A stretch of 64,000 bases of DNA from Liolophura sinensis (GCF_032854445.1 NC_088307.1:10428017-10492016); one strand, 5' to 3'. Positions 47,501 to 53,627 are shown, counted from the first letter of the stretch. Notes: generated by a model not told the origin, from the letters alone. Numbers and translations are program-made.

Positions 47501-49986
47501 TGAAGTTTGCTTTGATTACTTTCCAGTCGTGTGGTAAAGCTGATGTGTGAGGTTGACGGCGACTGGTCCGGTTCCCGATGTATCGCCGACACTTGCCCGC
47601 CTCCGGATCCCATATTTACCGGACTCTACCAGTGCTCTAAGGAGTTCCGAACCGGAAGCCAATGTTACCTCTCCTGTCCTGACGATAGATACGTAAGTCG
47701 TTCTGATATCGCGAGATCTCGGTGATGCGAGAACACTCGCCATTTTCTCCGGTATGTTTTAATGACCACCATTAGACTATGTTTCTTGTTTCCATAATAT
47801 ATAATCTTAAAAGCAAAGGAAACACTAAAATGAAGTATATATCAAATGAAAGACCATTACAACTGTACAGGAAAATAGTTGGATTTTGTTTTTAGAGCTT
47901 GTTCAACCTAATAAAACCCATTCACCTATATTTAACTCATTGTAAAATCAGTCATACTCGCTACCAAAAAGGGCAGTGACACGTAATAACGCAAGCCCTA
48001 CACATGGACGTGTTGAAAGTTCATATTCTGTCCAATAAAAGGAAGTTAGCACACTTTTTCTAATTCATAATGTTAAACTGTATAAGCTCGATTTCGAAGG
48101 CATAATTAATAAAAATAATAATAAAAAAAAACACGTGGGACGTTGGCCTACAATAAAATTTTCCTCGGATCATTCTTGTTCTTCTAATGGTTAATCATAT
48201 TACCAGAATCAGCAGCGTATCACGTGTCAAGCAGACGGCCAATGGGACGGCACCTTCTCCATGTGTCGATTTTCAAATGCAGCCACGTGTCCATCGCTTA
48301 AAAACTACGGCAAAGGACTTGTGATGAAATGCAACGGAATGAACCCAGGTATCATACAACATTCTTTGTTTGAAAGAGAAACTTGTTTAGAAGGTAAACG
48401 GGCTTTTAACACAAAGGCTACTTTGTCCATTCTTGTCACTTAAATGAGTAAGCCTTAATCTGTCTGGCCCTCATCCTCAGTTCTTTATAGCTCTGTAACA
48501 TGATACAGATACCAGACAGGACACCTCACTCTGGCGCAGTATGCTGACACTGGGCCCACTAGATTACTTGCTTCATTACTGGGCGAGGGACCCCCTGGCA
48601 AACAAGCTCGCATGCTCAAATAACGATCTGATTGGTTTAATTGGTTTAAAAGTCAGAAAGGTTTCCCATTTACCCCCAGAATGGAGGTGGCTTACTCCGT
48701 GTAATCCTGGGCATAAAATTTTCGGCAATAATAAACGGACGTATTTTCCCACATATGGCGTGGAGATGTTTGAATTTTACCTATTGAAAGAATTCAAGTC
48801 ATCTCAAACGAACTTCATGAAAGATCTCCTTAAACTGTCCTCGGAAACCGAAACCGATCTATCCGACCATGCCAGGGCCGAAAACTGTGGTGTCCTCTCG
48901 AAGAATCTTATATGTACTTGCCAAACGATATAAGGGCATATATTAATCTGGCATCACGTGTCGCTCTTTGTCCTTGTAGGCTCCACCTGTGAGGCCCGCT
49001 GTCTCTATCCACACCAACACCCAGTGACCAGTCAGAGAGTTCTGGATCTAACACCACGTGACACAGTTCTGCTACTCACGTGCACGGGAACAAGGCGATG
49101 GTATCCGGATGTAGAGGATATGACGTGTGTGGAGAGCTGCAGCACGGTTGGTTTGGTTTTATTTACTTATGTATTTTTGGTTTAAGAGAAACTTATTTTC
49201 TTTTCTCTCCACACATCTTGTAATGCCAATCTCTTCCACGGCGGCAGGGGCCGTGTCTGCCCAACAGTCTGAGGAGTCATGTGGTCAACAGGTCACTAGC
49301 TGACCATTTTGGTAGTGTCCAAGGTAGCTGTACCTCCTTAAGGGCTAAGGTTTATACCGGTCTTTGCAGGTCATTTTGTCTTCATGGGAAATAAACTTAA
49401 ATATGAGTAAAAAATAAACAACAGACTTAGATATTTTTATATGTAGAACGTCAGAACTGAGTTGCTTGACCATATTTGGTACAGACCTTTTTCTCGAAAT
49501 GCGAAGTTCGTTTCCAGAAATACGATCCTGTTCATTGATATGGTCAAACCAACGTCCGCGAACCTCTCGGCAAAGTGCGACGGCTAAGGTAACGTCTTGG
49601 TTAGATAAGCCTACATATGTTGACATATATTACTTCACCGATCAAAACTTTCTGCGGCTGGATTACTGTTGAAAACATTGTTTACTGATGCAGATTTTGA
49701 CATTAGTTCTGGTTGCGTTCCCTAGGCTTTTGTAGGCGACGGCTGGTGTGATGCCAAGAACAACCGTGCTCAGTGCCTGTGGGACGGAGGCGACTGCTGC
49801 TCGTCCACCCTGGAAGGTCGGCCGGTGCAACCTTTCCCAGACACCTGCAGTGACGAGTGCACGTGCAAAGACCCAGACGCAGTGGAAAATTACCAGTACA
49901 GCGAGACGAGCAACAGGAGCAAATCTGTAGCTGAAACAAACAAGCGACGTCACGAGCGACGCCGCCACAGCAAGGACTCAAACTGA
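19062..49986 (+). CDS. PAPPA-like: Pappalysin (PAPP-A-like secreted zinc metalloprotease), 21 exons
   Basis: Exons: 19062-19506, 30109-31201, 32007-32152, 32516-32806, 33912-34033, 34792-34969, 35602-35719, 36254-36407, 36580-36752, 37099-37227, 39373-39464, 40889-41087, 42278-42358, 42962-43187, 43843-44089, 45359-45549, 45965-46169, 47527-47692, 48207-48348, 48980-49146, 49726-49986. They give about 1,608 residues, close to human PAPP-A (about 1,627). Layout: signal peptide 1-21, pro-region with RHPR, laminin-G-like domain about 100-300, LNR1-2 about 424-484, metzincin motif [11 protein letters not shown] at about 582-592 with Met-turn YMSYA near 655, five Sushi modules about 1185-1515, LNR3 about 1515-1547, basic C-terminus. 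Vertebrate pappalysins (family M43B) cleave IGF-binding proteins outside the cell; the substrate here is inferred only. All exon phases agree except exon 12, where one base appears to be missing. The intron after exon 10 uses a GC donor. Confidence 0.93.
19550..19645 (-). repeat. Dispersed element R1 fragment, copy 7
   Basis: Reverse orientation: 'acgacgatagtgtgataga', 'tggcaaatggccacac', 'accggttaaatacggcctg', 'agcgctttattct'. Lies only about 45 bp inside intron 1. Confidence 0.6.
19733..19810 (+). repeat. SINE head fragment (tRNA-like)
   Basis: 'gtggcctaatgattaacgtg' and 'ctcaccaatgtggtc' match the tRNA-like head of the SINE family A copies at 57172 and 62312. The rest of the element is lost. 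Confidence 0.55.
19912..20150 (+). repeat. Dispersed element R1, copy 8
   Basis: Diverged copy: 'ataattctagaccagtgacg', 'ccaattaacatgatt', 'gaggtgcacgcaaactgacg', 'gccggatttcacgggtac' and 'ccctgtcgtcgctgcac'. Confidence 0.6.
20680..20925 (+). repeat. SINE family A, near full length
   Basis: Diverged tRNA-like head 'cttggccgagaagttaaagt', body 'ttctctccggttattcgcgg' and 'tttcctcccaccatattgct', then the diagnostic end 'gagtacggcgtaaaacacc' and a short (AAAT)n tail. Confidence 0.75.
21130..21230 (-). repeat. Dispersed element R1 fragment, copy 9
   Basis: Reverse orientation: 'agactacagcgtacagagag', 'agagcagcgacgacggta', 'gacagtgtgataac'. An R2-type fragment follows ('agagagaagcagtcgccag', 21300 onward), the same order as at 13590-14130. 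Confidence 0.55.
23215..23757 (+). repeat. 32-bp satellite array
   Basis: About 17 head-to-tail units of 32 bp: 'aaggttcttgggattatca' plus 'atttgtcacacat'. Variants are 'attat[c/t]aat' and 'gggactattaat'. Units are very similar, so the array is young or homogenised. It sits in intron 1, about 160 bp before an unrelated 40-bp array. Confidence 0.93.
23915..26568 (+). repeat. 40-bp satellite array (~66 units) with 120-bp and 600-bp higher-order structure
   Basis: Unit: 'gtatacgaatgtagagatta' plus 'cattgtactgttgtcgggtg'. From about 24880 on, three variant units recur in fixed order, ending '...ttggcgagtg', '...ttgtcgggtg' and '...ttgtccggtg', which makes a 120-bp higher-order repeat. The blocks at about 25118-25483 and 25718-26083 are the same, 600 bp apart (15 units). 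On the minus strand each 120 bp is an open 40-codon period, giving two identical 121-codon frames; these follow from the arithmetic and are not genes. Confidence 0.95.
28560..28858 (+). repeat. Dispersed element R1, copy 10
   Basis: Nearly complete: 'aaatgtgatgacagcacagc', 'gagtaattctaggccagtg', 'gcaattaacatcaccac', 'gtactaggggacgtgtaatt', 'aagaggccatatttcacggg', 'catttaccagctatcgcatt', 'gtcgtcactgctctgg', 'actctctatgctatacgtc'. Confidence 0.75.
28930..29035 (+). repeat. Dispersed repeat fragment R3
   Basis: 'tgctgcttcactggaatg' and 'gtcgaagacaccacac' with 'cactgggccaacc' match, with changes, 60648-60720 ('gctgcctcactggaatgcc') and 63390-63475 ('gctggctcactggaatgcc'). Class unknown, probably a SINE body. 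Confidence 0.5.
29043..29350 (+). repeat. SINE family A with long (AAAT)n tail
   Basis: Starts within the tRNA-like head ('ccaatgtggtcgctgtgag'), then 'ttcaagtcaagctcatgctg', 'tttcctcccaccataatgct' and 'gagtacggcgtaaaacacc', ending in about 100 bp of (AAAT)n at 29245-29348. The long pure tail suggests a recent insertion or microsatellite growth. The 73-codon minus-strand frame of repeated Tyr-Leu-Phe-Ile is this microsatellite. Confidence 0.9.
29713..29765 (-). repeat. SINE tail fragment, followed by R2 piece
   Basis: 'atttatttatttatttga' and 'tttaacgccgtgctcaaga' are the reversed end of a SINE of the family A type. An R2 fragment ('gtacgaagttaagacgg', 'agagaagctgtcaatag') follows to about 29850. 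Confidence 0.55.
30109..31201 (+). CDS. PAPPA-like: Pappalysin exon 2: LG domain, LNR1 and LNR2
   Basis: The largest exon (1,093 bp, residues about 149-513). Completes the laminin-G-like domain ('[14 protein letters not shown]', '[12 protein letters not shown]', '[16 protein letters not shown]') and ends with two Lin12/Notch repeats: a Cys cluster starting [15 protein letters not shown] with NDGGDC, then [15 protein letters not shown] with WDGGDCC. These Asp/Cys patterns bind calcium in the family. Acceptor ttcag, donor AG|GTCAGT, phase 2. Confidence 0.93.
31300..31510 (+). repeat. R2-type dispersed repeat in intron 2
   Basis: 'aagagaagcagtcatcagtt', 'ttgattgcaactgttcata' and 'ctagctccgggttcagcgg' match 13830-14130 in the same order. 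Confidence 0.5.
31650..31768 (+). repeat. Dispersed element R1 fragment, copy 11, in intron 2
   Basis: 'gcatttacatgaatagtca', 'aaataaaaccctatgtgagg', 'ctgacaagaggctgtatttc' and 'cgtgtgacaatatgccaatt'. It is cut off before the 'tgtcgtcg' part. Confidence 0.65.
32007..32152 (+). CDS. PAPPA-like: Pappalysin exon 3: proteinase domain, N-terminal part
   Basis: Residues about 513-562: '[15 protein letters not shown]', '[18 protein letters not shown]' and '[11 protein letters not shown]', aligned with the PAPP-A strand region before the zinc helix. Acceptor ccgcag, donor G|GTGGGT, phase 1. Confidence 0.92.
32516..32806 (+). CDS. PAPPA-like: Pappalysin exon 4: zinc-binding motif and Met-turn
   Basis: Residues about 562-659. 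Holds [11 protein letters not shown] (32575-32607), the metzincin HExxHxxGxxH site with three zinc-binding His and the catalytic Glu, and the Met-turn NYMSYA near the exon end. Cys-rich loops '[12 protein letters not shown]' and '[11 protein letters not shown]' match the pappalysin-specific insert. Donor T|GTATGT, phase 1. All catalytic residues are intact. Confidence 0.95.
33205..33320 (+). repeat. SINE-like fragment in intron 4
   Basis: 'tcatgtacctgcccagggc' 'tggtggtttaccccggac' resembles the 'gtttactccgggcac' module at 35311-35505 and the piece at 46240-46425. Fragmentary. Confidence 0.4.
33912..34033 (+). CDS. PAPPA-like: Pappalysin exon 5: end of proteinase domain
   Basis: Residues about 659-699: [20 protein letters not shown] followed by LVYQAWMVS. 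This is the helix after the Met-turn in pappalysins and among the best conserved stretches. Acceptor tttcag, donor AAG|GTAACA, phase 0. Confidence 0.93.
34224..34530. repeat. Long imperfect palindrome in intron 5
   Basis: The left arm 'ctgctttccgcacgcaccgc', 'atccctactca' and 'gctcctcgaccg' reappears reversed in the right arm as 'cggtcgaggagc', 'gagtaaggacat' and 'gcggtaggtgcggaaagcag'. Arms are about 145 bp with a centre near 34377. This is a foldback element or hairpin-forming MITE; no second copy in the window. The 140-codon plus-strand frame across it is not supported as a gene. Confidence 0.75.
34680..34735 (-). repeat. SINE family A tail fragment in intron 5
   Basis: 'gtgctcaaaaatatttcac', 'ttatacgacggcgaccaac': reversed 3' part of SINE A, ending about 55 bp before the exon 6 acceptor. 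Confidence 0.55.
34792..34969 (+). CDS. PAPPA-like: Pappalysin exon 6: region after the proteinase
   Basis: Residues about 700-759: '[17 protein letters not shown]', '[19 protein letters not shown]'. The 'SVxLxWxPP' strand and CxxC match the fibronectin-like region of PAPP-A. Acceptor ttcag, donor G|GTGAAG, phase 1. Confidence 0.88.
35265..35585 (+). repeat. SINE with internally expanded ~21-bp units, beside exon 7
   Basis: Between 35311 and 35505 a module of about 21 bp ('ggtttcctccgggcactgt' and variants) is repeated about nine times. The element then ends with 'atggtgttaaacaac' and an (AATC)n tail at about 35553-35582, only 19 bp before the exon 7 acceptor AG (35600-35601). The 64- and 104-codon frames across it are artefacts. 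Confidence 0.7.
35602..35719 (+). CDS. PAPPA-like: Pappalysin exon 7
   Basis: Residues about 759-798: '[20 protein letters not shown]' then '[10 protein letters not shown]'. Cys-x3-Cys-tyr-leu-glu-leu matches PAPP-A. Donor AAAAG|GTTAGG; a second GT five bases on was rejected because the exon 8 frame only fits this one. Confidence 0.87.
36254..36407 (+). CDS. PAPPA-like: Pappalysin exon 8
   Basis: Residues about 798-849: '[20 protein letters not shown]' and '[15 protein letters not shown]'. Conserved 'FCD(V/L)P' of the central PAPP-A region. Acceptor ttag, donor AAG|GTAATA, phase 0. Confidence 0.88.
36580..36752 (+). CDS. PAPPA-like: Pappalysin exon 9
   Basis: Residues about 850-907: '[19 protein letters not shown]', '[17 protein letters not shown]'. 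'CxxCKPxxY' and the 'DPP'-like turn match PAPP-A. Acceptor ttttcag, donor AG|GTATAA, phase 2. Confidence 0.88.
36785..36905 (+). repeat. SINE family A 3' fragment in intron 9
   Basis: 'atggtcgtgggtttccccc', 'tttcctcccaccgtaatgtt', 'gtcgtcgtatagaagtgaaa' and 'acaccagtcaaaat'. Starts about 30 bp after exon 9. Confidence 0.65.
37099..37227 (+). CDS. PAPPA-like: Pappalysin exon 10, followed by a GC splice donor
   Basis: Residues about 907-950: '[17 protein letters not shown]', 'AFCGDGKVN'. 'YCGDG'-type start of the Cys-rich segment. The donor reads AG|GCAAGT: GC instead of GT but a perfect match elsewhere. The nearest GT, four bases on, would shift exon 11 into a stop, so the GC donor is required by the frame. 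Confidence 0.88.
37370..37695 (-). repeat. tRNA-derived SINE, family C, in intron 10
   Basis: Reversed, it starts with a tRNA-like head: A box in 'gttggtatcatagtcgataag', B box in 'ggagttcaatcccag', then 'tggggaatttgtgaattccc'. The body includes 'agtttatgggtagcggaaac' (plus strand), shared with 9420. The end 'gttgagtactcaag' lies near 37385. Confidence 0.7.
37769..39315 (+). mobile_element. Tc1-like (Tc1/mariner) DNA transposon in pappalysin intron 10
   Basis: A 1,547-bp element bounded by perfect 28-bp inverted repeats (37769-37796 beginning 'aactaccaggc', and 39288-39315 ending 'gcctggtagtt') and flanked by TA on each side (37767-37768 and 39316-39317), the target duplication of this superfamily. 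It carries one transposase gene in the same orientation as the host gene. Intact ends but a broken frame suggest a fairly recent insertion that cannot supply its own transposase unless the break is a sequence error. Confidence 0.95.
38025..39049 (+). pseudogene. Tc1-like DD34E transposase, one frameshift
   Basis: N-terminal helix-turn-helix ('[20 protein letters not shown]'), a GRPR motif after it, then the DDE catalytic domain: first Asp in FTDESRF, second in [11 protein letters not shown], and Glu in NPIEHLWD 34 residues later. Typical length is about 340 residues. The frame of 38085-38570 covers the first Asp and ends at a stop; the continuation (through 'VMVWGGI' to GGHTRY) is in another frame. 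The break lies near 38505-38515, after 'RFCLFR', and looks like a one-base deletion. The first codons are also unclear because upstream ATGs lie in other frames. Confidence 0.9.
39373..39464 (+). CDS. PAPPA-like: Pappalysin exon 11
   Basis: Residues about 950-981: '[20 protein letters not shown]' then '[10 protein letters not shown]'. 'CDDxNxxxGDGCxxxC' is the Cys-rich Myxococcus-cys-repeat type signature present in PAPP-A. Acceptor tacag, donor G|GTACAT, phase 1. Confidence 0.9.
40690..40855 (+). repeat. tRNA-like repeat in intron 11
   Basis: 'ggtcctcgcttggtcagtca' and 'aggtcataggtcgaatccag' look like A and B boxes of a tRNA-derived SINE. No second copy in the window. It ends about 35 bp before exon 12. 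Confidence 0.45.
40889..41087 (+). CDS. PAPPA-like: Pappalysin exon 12, frame broken by an apparent 1-base deletion
   Basis: Residues about 981-1047. The first part '[20 protein letters not shown]' and '[14 protein letters not shown]' matches PAPP-A closely. Near 41014-41018 the homology moves to another frame, continuing with '[17 protein letters not shown]'. In the first frame a TAA follows at 41059-41061. Exon 13 fits only the second frame. One base is missing, probably in the short A run of 'gcaatcg'. Donor CAG|GTACCA, phase 0. Confidence 0.88.
41405..42092 (+). repeat. Degenerate pyrimidine-rich minisatellite in intron 12
   Basis: About 30 loose copies of a 20-24-bp unit like 'tatcctcccaccacggtttgg'. 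The plus strand is strongly C/T-rich. Because stops are rare in it, frames of up to 201 codons cross it on both strands; composition and repetition mark them as artefacts. The last copies change to 'caccacgccccggtttctt'. Confidence 0.88.
42278..42358 (+). CDS. PAPPA-like: Pappalysin exon 13
   Basis: The smallest exon (81 bp, 27 codons): '[19 protein letters not shown]' and 'VDDEVWVK', matching the start of a PAPP-A beta-sandwich segment. Weak polypyrimidine tract before the acceptor 'aaaccag'; donor AAG|GTAAAT, phase 0. Confidence 0.82.
42705..42958 (+). repeat. ~21-bp minisatellite abutting exon 14
   Basis: About eleven diverged copies of 'ttttccatttcacaaatgaaa'. The last copy ends at the splice acceptor 'gcaaatggaacag' (42960-42961), so the branch-point and polypyrimidine region of intron 13 is made of repeat units. 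Confidence 0.8.
42962..43187 (+). CDS. PAPPA-like: Pappalysin exon 14
   Basis: Residues about 1075-1150: '[20 protein letters not shown]', '[17 protein letters not shown]', '[18 protein letters not shown]'. Clear PAPP-A match ('VIVH', 'C..NPL.IP...DLS'). An AG twelve bases further on was rejected because it would drop conserved 'VFFP'. Donor G|GTAAGC, phase 1. Confidence 0.88.
43843..44089 (+). CDS. PAPPA-like: Pappalysin exon 15: start of Sushi modules
   Basis: Residues about 1150-1232: '[20 protein letters not shown]', then '[18 protein letters not shown]', '[18 protein letters not shown]'. The second half is the first complement-control (Sushi) module. Acceptor gctag, donor GG|GTAAGG, phase 2. 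Confidence 0.9.
44787..45035 (+). repeat. 82-bp tandem repeat, three copies, in intron 15
   Basis: Units start at 44787, 44869 and 44951 with 'cccattatgcgtcccggttg', then 'gtccctcccgttggtcttgc' and 'ccccatttatcacattt'. Decayed relatives ('cccgttgttctcgcatatttcc') continue to about 45340. Confidence 0.85.
45359..45549 (+). CDS. PAPPA-like: Pappalysin exon 16: Sushi 1-2
   Basis: Residues about 1232-1296: '[20 protein letters not shown]', '[20 protein letters not shown]', '[13 protein letters not shown]'. Standard Sushi Cys-W-Cys spacing. Acceptor cacag, donor G|GTACCG, phase 1. Confidence 0.92.
45965..46169 (+). CDS. PAPPA-like: Pappalysin exon 17: Sushi 2-3
   Basis: Residues about 1296-1364: '[20 protein letters not shown]', '[19 protein letters not shown]', '[13 protein letters not shown]'. 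Very close to PAPP-A ('GLWS.P..LC', 'CK..CK.GYHV.G'). Acceptor caaag, donor CG|GTAAGA, phase 2. Confidence 0.92.
46235..46427 (+). repeat. SINE-like repeat with (AATC)n tail in intron 17
   Basis: 'gtcggtcgtttactcc', 'actccggtttactcc', then 'cagcgttaaacaccagtc' and (AATC)n. Same tail type as 35553-35582. Confidence 0.55.
46470..46668 (+). repeat. SINE family A, diverged, in intron 17
   Basis: 'ggcaggtctatcagccacc', 'tgcggatggtcatgagttt', 'tttcctttcaccataatact', 'aactgaaatattcttcatt' and an (AAATC)n-like tail. Confidence 0.65.
47100..47407 (-). repeat. tRNA-derived SINE, family B, with intact head, in intron 17
   Basis: Read on the minus strand it starts 'ggccccgatagcgcagttag' 'tagagcgtcc' (A box), followed by 'gggtcgagtcacacc' (B box), and the body 'gaaactggttgacgcg', 'cgtcctgcaacaaggagg' and 'cgaccccaagcacacactc'. 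This is the most complete family B copy here. Confidence 0.8.
47527..47692 (+). CDS. PAPPA-like: Pappalysin exon 18: Sushi 3-4
   Basis: Residues about 1364-1419: '[19 protein letters not shown]', '[18 protein letters not shown]', '[13 protein letters not shown]'. 'GLYQC' matches PAPP-A. Acceptor ttccag, donor TAC|GTAAGT, phase 0. Confidence 0.9.
48207..48348 (+). CDS. PAPPA-like: Pappalysin exon 19: Sushi 4-5
   Basis: Residues about 1420-1467: '[19 protein letters not shown]' then '[19 protein letters not shown]'. Acceptor accag, donor G|GTATCA, phase 1. Confidence 0.9.
48980..49146 (+). CDS. PAPPA-like: Pappalysin exon 20: Sushi 5 and start of LNR3
   Basis: Residues about 1467-1522: '[14 protein letters not shown]', '[19 protein letters not shown]', 'TCVESCST'. 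'KWYP' and 'C(V)xxC' match PAPP-A just before the last LNR. The donor ACG|GTTGGT is weak; it was chosen because it joins in frame with exon 21, leaving one residue more than PAPP-A at the joint. Confidence 0.82.
49726..49986 (+). CDS. PAPPA-like: Pappalysin exon 21: LNR3, C-terminus and stop
   Basis: Residues about 1523-1608: '[20 protein letters not shown]' with GGDCC gives LNR3, then '[20 protein letters not shown]' and a basic tail [11 protein letters not shown] ending at TGA 49984-49986. The CxCxDP near the end is also present in PAPP-A. Acceptor ccctag. In PAPP-A, LNR3 works with LNR1-2 in substrate recognition; the same is inferred here. Confidence 0.93.
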   Translation, partial: AFVGDGWCDAKNNRAQCLWDGGDCCSSTLEGRPVQPFPDTCSDECTCKDPDAVENYQYSETSNRSKSVAETNKRRHERRRHSKDSN

Positions 49987-52914
49987 CGTTAGCGCATCGC
50001 GGGTGATCTTTTTTTTGAAGTGTGTGTGGGGGTATGCTGTATATAGAGGATAATGACTGATTAAATATATAGGTCCCGTTAATCGTGCTTATGTAGGAGT
50101 CAGACTTTAGTACCACAGGAATCTTTTTTCTTCTCCGGATCGGTAAAGATTTATGCTGAATTATACCTACATCGCAGAACATTTGTATATAGCTCAACAA
50201 CATTGTTTGTTTTTCTTCTTATTTTGTTTTTTTATTGGCTACAGTGACATGGTCGCCAAGATGTTAGGTATTTTTGTGTTATTACAGAATGACGTGAGTA
50301 TCGGGTATTTTTCTCAAGAATTATAAGTCACCAGTTTTTCTTTAATCCCACCCCCAACATTGTAAGTTAAGTGAATGTTTAGAAGTAACAACCCCCCATC
50401 CCTCTGAAAACCTCTGCCAAAATATTTAAATGAGGCACTGTCAATTCACTGGAAATGGAGCATGCGCACAGCACTCGGTAAACTCCCTATGTAAACAAAC
50501 ATTGCCGAAGTCTAGAGTTGTACATGGTGGTCAGCTTGAACGGTGGAGTACATTGAAGAAAGAGAAGGGACCCACGAAACACGAAAATGTCGCAAAACTA
50601 CTGCTAAATTCGTGGATGCAAATGTTGTTGCTGTGGACAGGAGGTGAACTGGCACACGTTTATGACGTTTATTAGTTTAATGAGACGATTATTCGTAACC
50701 TTTTCTCAGTGCTGTTTAAGCTGCTGTACTCTGCATGTATCTATGTGTATCACTATTCGAAATTATCCGAGTTCGTCCACTGATCGGGAGTCCGCACCAT
50801 GTCATAGGGAACGTTCCGAAGGTCGCGCATATTTTTCCGGGCCTTTTGGTTGAATATTCATGAGGCAAAATGACACGCCTTCTTTTTGTTGCATTCAAAT
50901 ACTCCATTGATATTTCTTTATTTCAGAGTGAGCGATTTAGTTCATGAACGAACTTTAAAACTTCCAAATTTTTGGCGACCATGTCACTTTCTTATTCTTG
51001 ATCATGTATATTTATATGTTTTGGGTATTGTTTGCTTGAAGAATTGTGTTCACTCATTCACAGTATATTATCGATGTCACAACTCGTTCTTTGCCGGATT
51101 TTTCCCCCTCTTTTAGATTTAATTTATTAGATTTGTGTTTGATACTTAAACAACGGCGGTCATTGTTTATGAAAGGAGAAAATCGGTCATTTCGTACTGA
51201 TTCTAAATGACGTTTAACATCGTTTACAACAACAACAACAACAAAATGTGACTAATGAATGTAGTTCTGCGGTAGATTTTTGACCATGTTGAACAAACTG
51301 ACTAACTCTTTCTACTCTATGCGCTAAACATGGTTTGGGTGTTAAATTTTCACGTTTAGTACGATTGTACGTGACAATGCATCTGTATGTGTATTTATTG
51401 AGGAAATGTAACTGTTTAACGATTAAAACGAATCTGTGACGTCAATGTGCATCAGTATGGGCCGACATAACCGACGTAGATAAAAAATAAACATACTGTA
51501 CGCCTATCGTGATGTGTGGAGTTTCATCGCCATTTTTTTGTATCCATCATTGTCATTTCATTCCAATTATTTCAACCTAATTAACGGCTCATTTAGAACT
51601 GTTGATAACAAGACTGTAGTACTAACGATACCACTATAACTATACTAATATATTTTTGTACTACGCAAAATTTGTAGTATGATATCGATTTGCTTTGTCT
51701 GTTAAAAGTGGAACAGGGTTTCATTAACCTGTCGAATTTGAAATGAGATTTGTTTTTCTTGGCATAGTTTGAAGAAGGGTTTTGTTCCCTGTATATCGCC
51801 TAAAGTGTATAATTTTAAAACGTAATATGTTTTACCCGCAGCAAGGCTGAGACGGTACACGGTTTGCTTTTGACGTATATTAACTTGTTTGCGTTCGTTG
51901 CATACTATAGACGATTTATAGATGTGTGCGCGTGTTTGTTGTGTTGCGAAACATTCCTCACTTTGTAAATAAAAAAATATTCACTAATCCAATGAAGCTT
52001 AAGATGGTCGTCAGACTAATAAAATGTATTTTCTGCGTCCATGATTATAGCTTACGTAAACCTTGAATTTGTTGTCAAAGCTAATGTTGGTGTGACTTTT
52101 AATGTCAAGGGGATCACGGATTCGAATCCCATTCTAGCTCGCTCCTTGGCAGAACCGCATACTAGGAAACCACATGACGATGCAGGCACCTCTGATATTT
52201 TACTGGACAGGAAATTTGTGGATTTCACCACTCTAACCTTCCAGTTTAGTTTGTCCAATCGCTATGATACTGCAGTATTTGTTGCCTCACTAAGCCCGGC
52301 AAATGCACTCTGCGTACACATTGTCCGTCGCCCTTCGGGCGGCACTTTTGGACGCTTGCGCAGTCTAGCTTTCTTTTGATGACACTTTCAGCAGTACACT
52401 AAAAAAAAAAACCCGTTAATTTTAGCAGAAAGTCTTATCCGAGTCAGGTCAGGTGTCACATTCAACATAATATCCTGTTAGTCTAATAGAATGGTTATGC
52501 TGAATTAATAGAATATGTGTGTTATATTTAACAGAATGACCTGCTGCAACATTCTTAGCAGCACACAGACATGAGATTTCTGTTAAAGTTTACAAATCAT
52601 TATTTTTTTTTTAGTGTACTGTTGAATGAGGAGTGGCCGTCAACGAACACTAGACTCTGCAAGCGTAAACATGCGCGACGTGAGCCCGTTATTGTCATCA
52701 TCGAAGGCCACGAAGGAAGTTTGTCAAACCACCCATAAACTGGTAGCCTTTGTATAAACATGTGGAAAATTATTCAGTGCTGCGTTAAGCAACAATCACT
52801 TGATTAATTAGTTGATGAGAGAACATGATTAGAAATAAACTACTTTAAATCTTGGACTAGAAGAACAGTACCAGATTAAACTGAACATCCTATCATCATG
52901 TATTATGTATTTAA
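49987..52914 (+). other. Pappalysin 3' UTR and intergenic region
   Basis: AT-rich, no second coding exon found. AATAAA signals at about 51486 and 51968 could end the transcript. A (CAA)n run lies at about 51228-51245. Frames of 81 and 112 codons (50430, 52041) have no recognisable content; the second contains a B-box-like 'ggattcgaatcccat' (52118), a possible SINE trace. Confidence 0.5.
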
Positions 52915-52916
52915 CT

Positions 52917-53262
52917 GGGCCAGCTTCATTGACCTCATGGTCAGAGCATCCGCCTCAAATTTGGGAGACTTGGGATCAAACCCAGGTCGGGTCATACTAA
53001 AGAGTTTACAAATGGCACTTGTTGCTGCTTCGTTTGGCGCTCAGCGCTAAAAGATCAGAGCAAGGACAATTGGCTGGTTGGCGTGGTGTCAGTATAATGT
53101 GACTGATGGGTGAAATATTATGCCTTGCATTTTCGATGTGATTCTTCAGCTTAAAGAAACAAGAAACACACAGTGTATGTACACACATCCAATGACTCCT
53201 CGTCGTCATATAACTGAAAACCTGCCATGTAAGTACGACGTAAAACCTGAAGCATACCTGCA
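52917..53262 (+). repeat. tRNA-derived SINE, family D
   Basis: Head: A box in 'tgacctcatggtcagagcat', B box in 'gggatcaaacccaggtcggg'. Body 'gcttcgtttggcgctcagcg', 'aggacaattggctggttggc'. End 'gtaagtacgacgtaaaacc'. Lies tail to tail with the next element. Confidence 0.75.
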
Positions 53263-53263
53263 T

Positions 53264-53490
53264 TTATTTATTTATTGGATTGAGGTCTTGCTCAAGCAAT
53301 TTTTCGTTGTGGTAAGAGTTATGGGCGAAGAAAAACAGGGCGTCTGGAGTAAACCACAGACATTCGTATAGTACCTGACAAACCCCTTGTCTAAAATGTT
53401 GTAGCCGGAGCAGCAGCAACTGGATTCGAACACCCGACCCCACTGCCCAAGTCCGTGACAATCGCAGCATGGTGTGTCATGATTTGTACC
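53264..53490 (-). repeat. tRNA-derived SINE, family E, tail to tail with family D copy
   Basis: On the minus strand: 'atgctgcgattgtcacggac' head, B box 'gggtgttcgaatccagttg', body 'tgtctgtggtttactccag', and an (AAAT)n tail seen on the plus strand as 'atttatttatttattgg'. Confidence 0.7.
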
Positions 53491-53627
53491 AAACACTGTC
53501 ATGACTGCAGGTAAATGTTTGCTTCATGAGGAACTTACAGTGAAGTGAAGGCGAGAAGTTTCGCTAACCAAACCAAGCATTGCGATTACCAGTTTCATGC
53601 TTTGTTGACGCAAACATGTATGAACAA

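Noticed and set aside
52041-52379. 112-codon frame after pappalysin
   Set aside because: No recognisable domain, and it contains a tRNA-like B box; probably a SINE remnant or chance.
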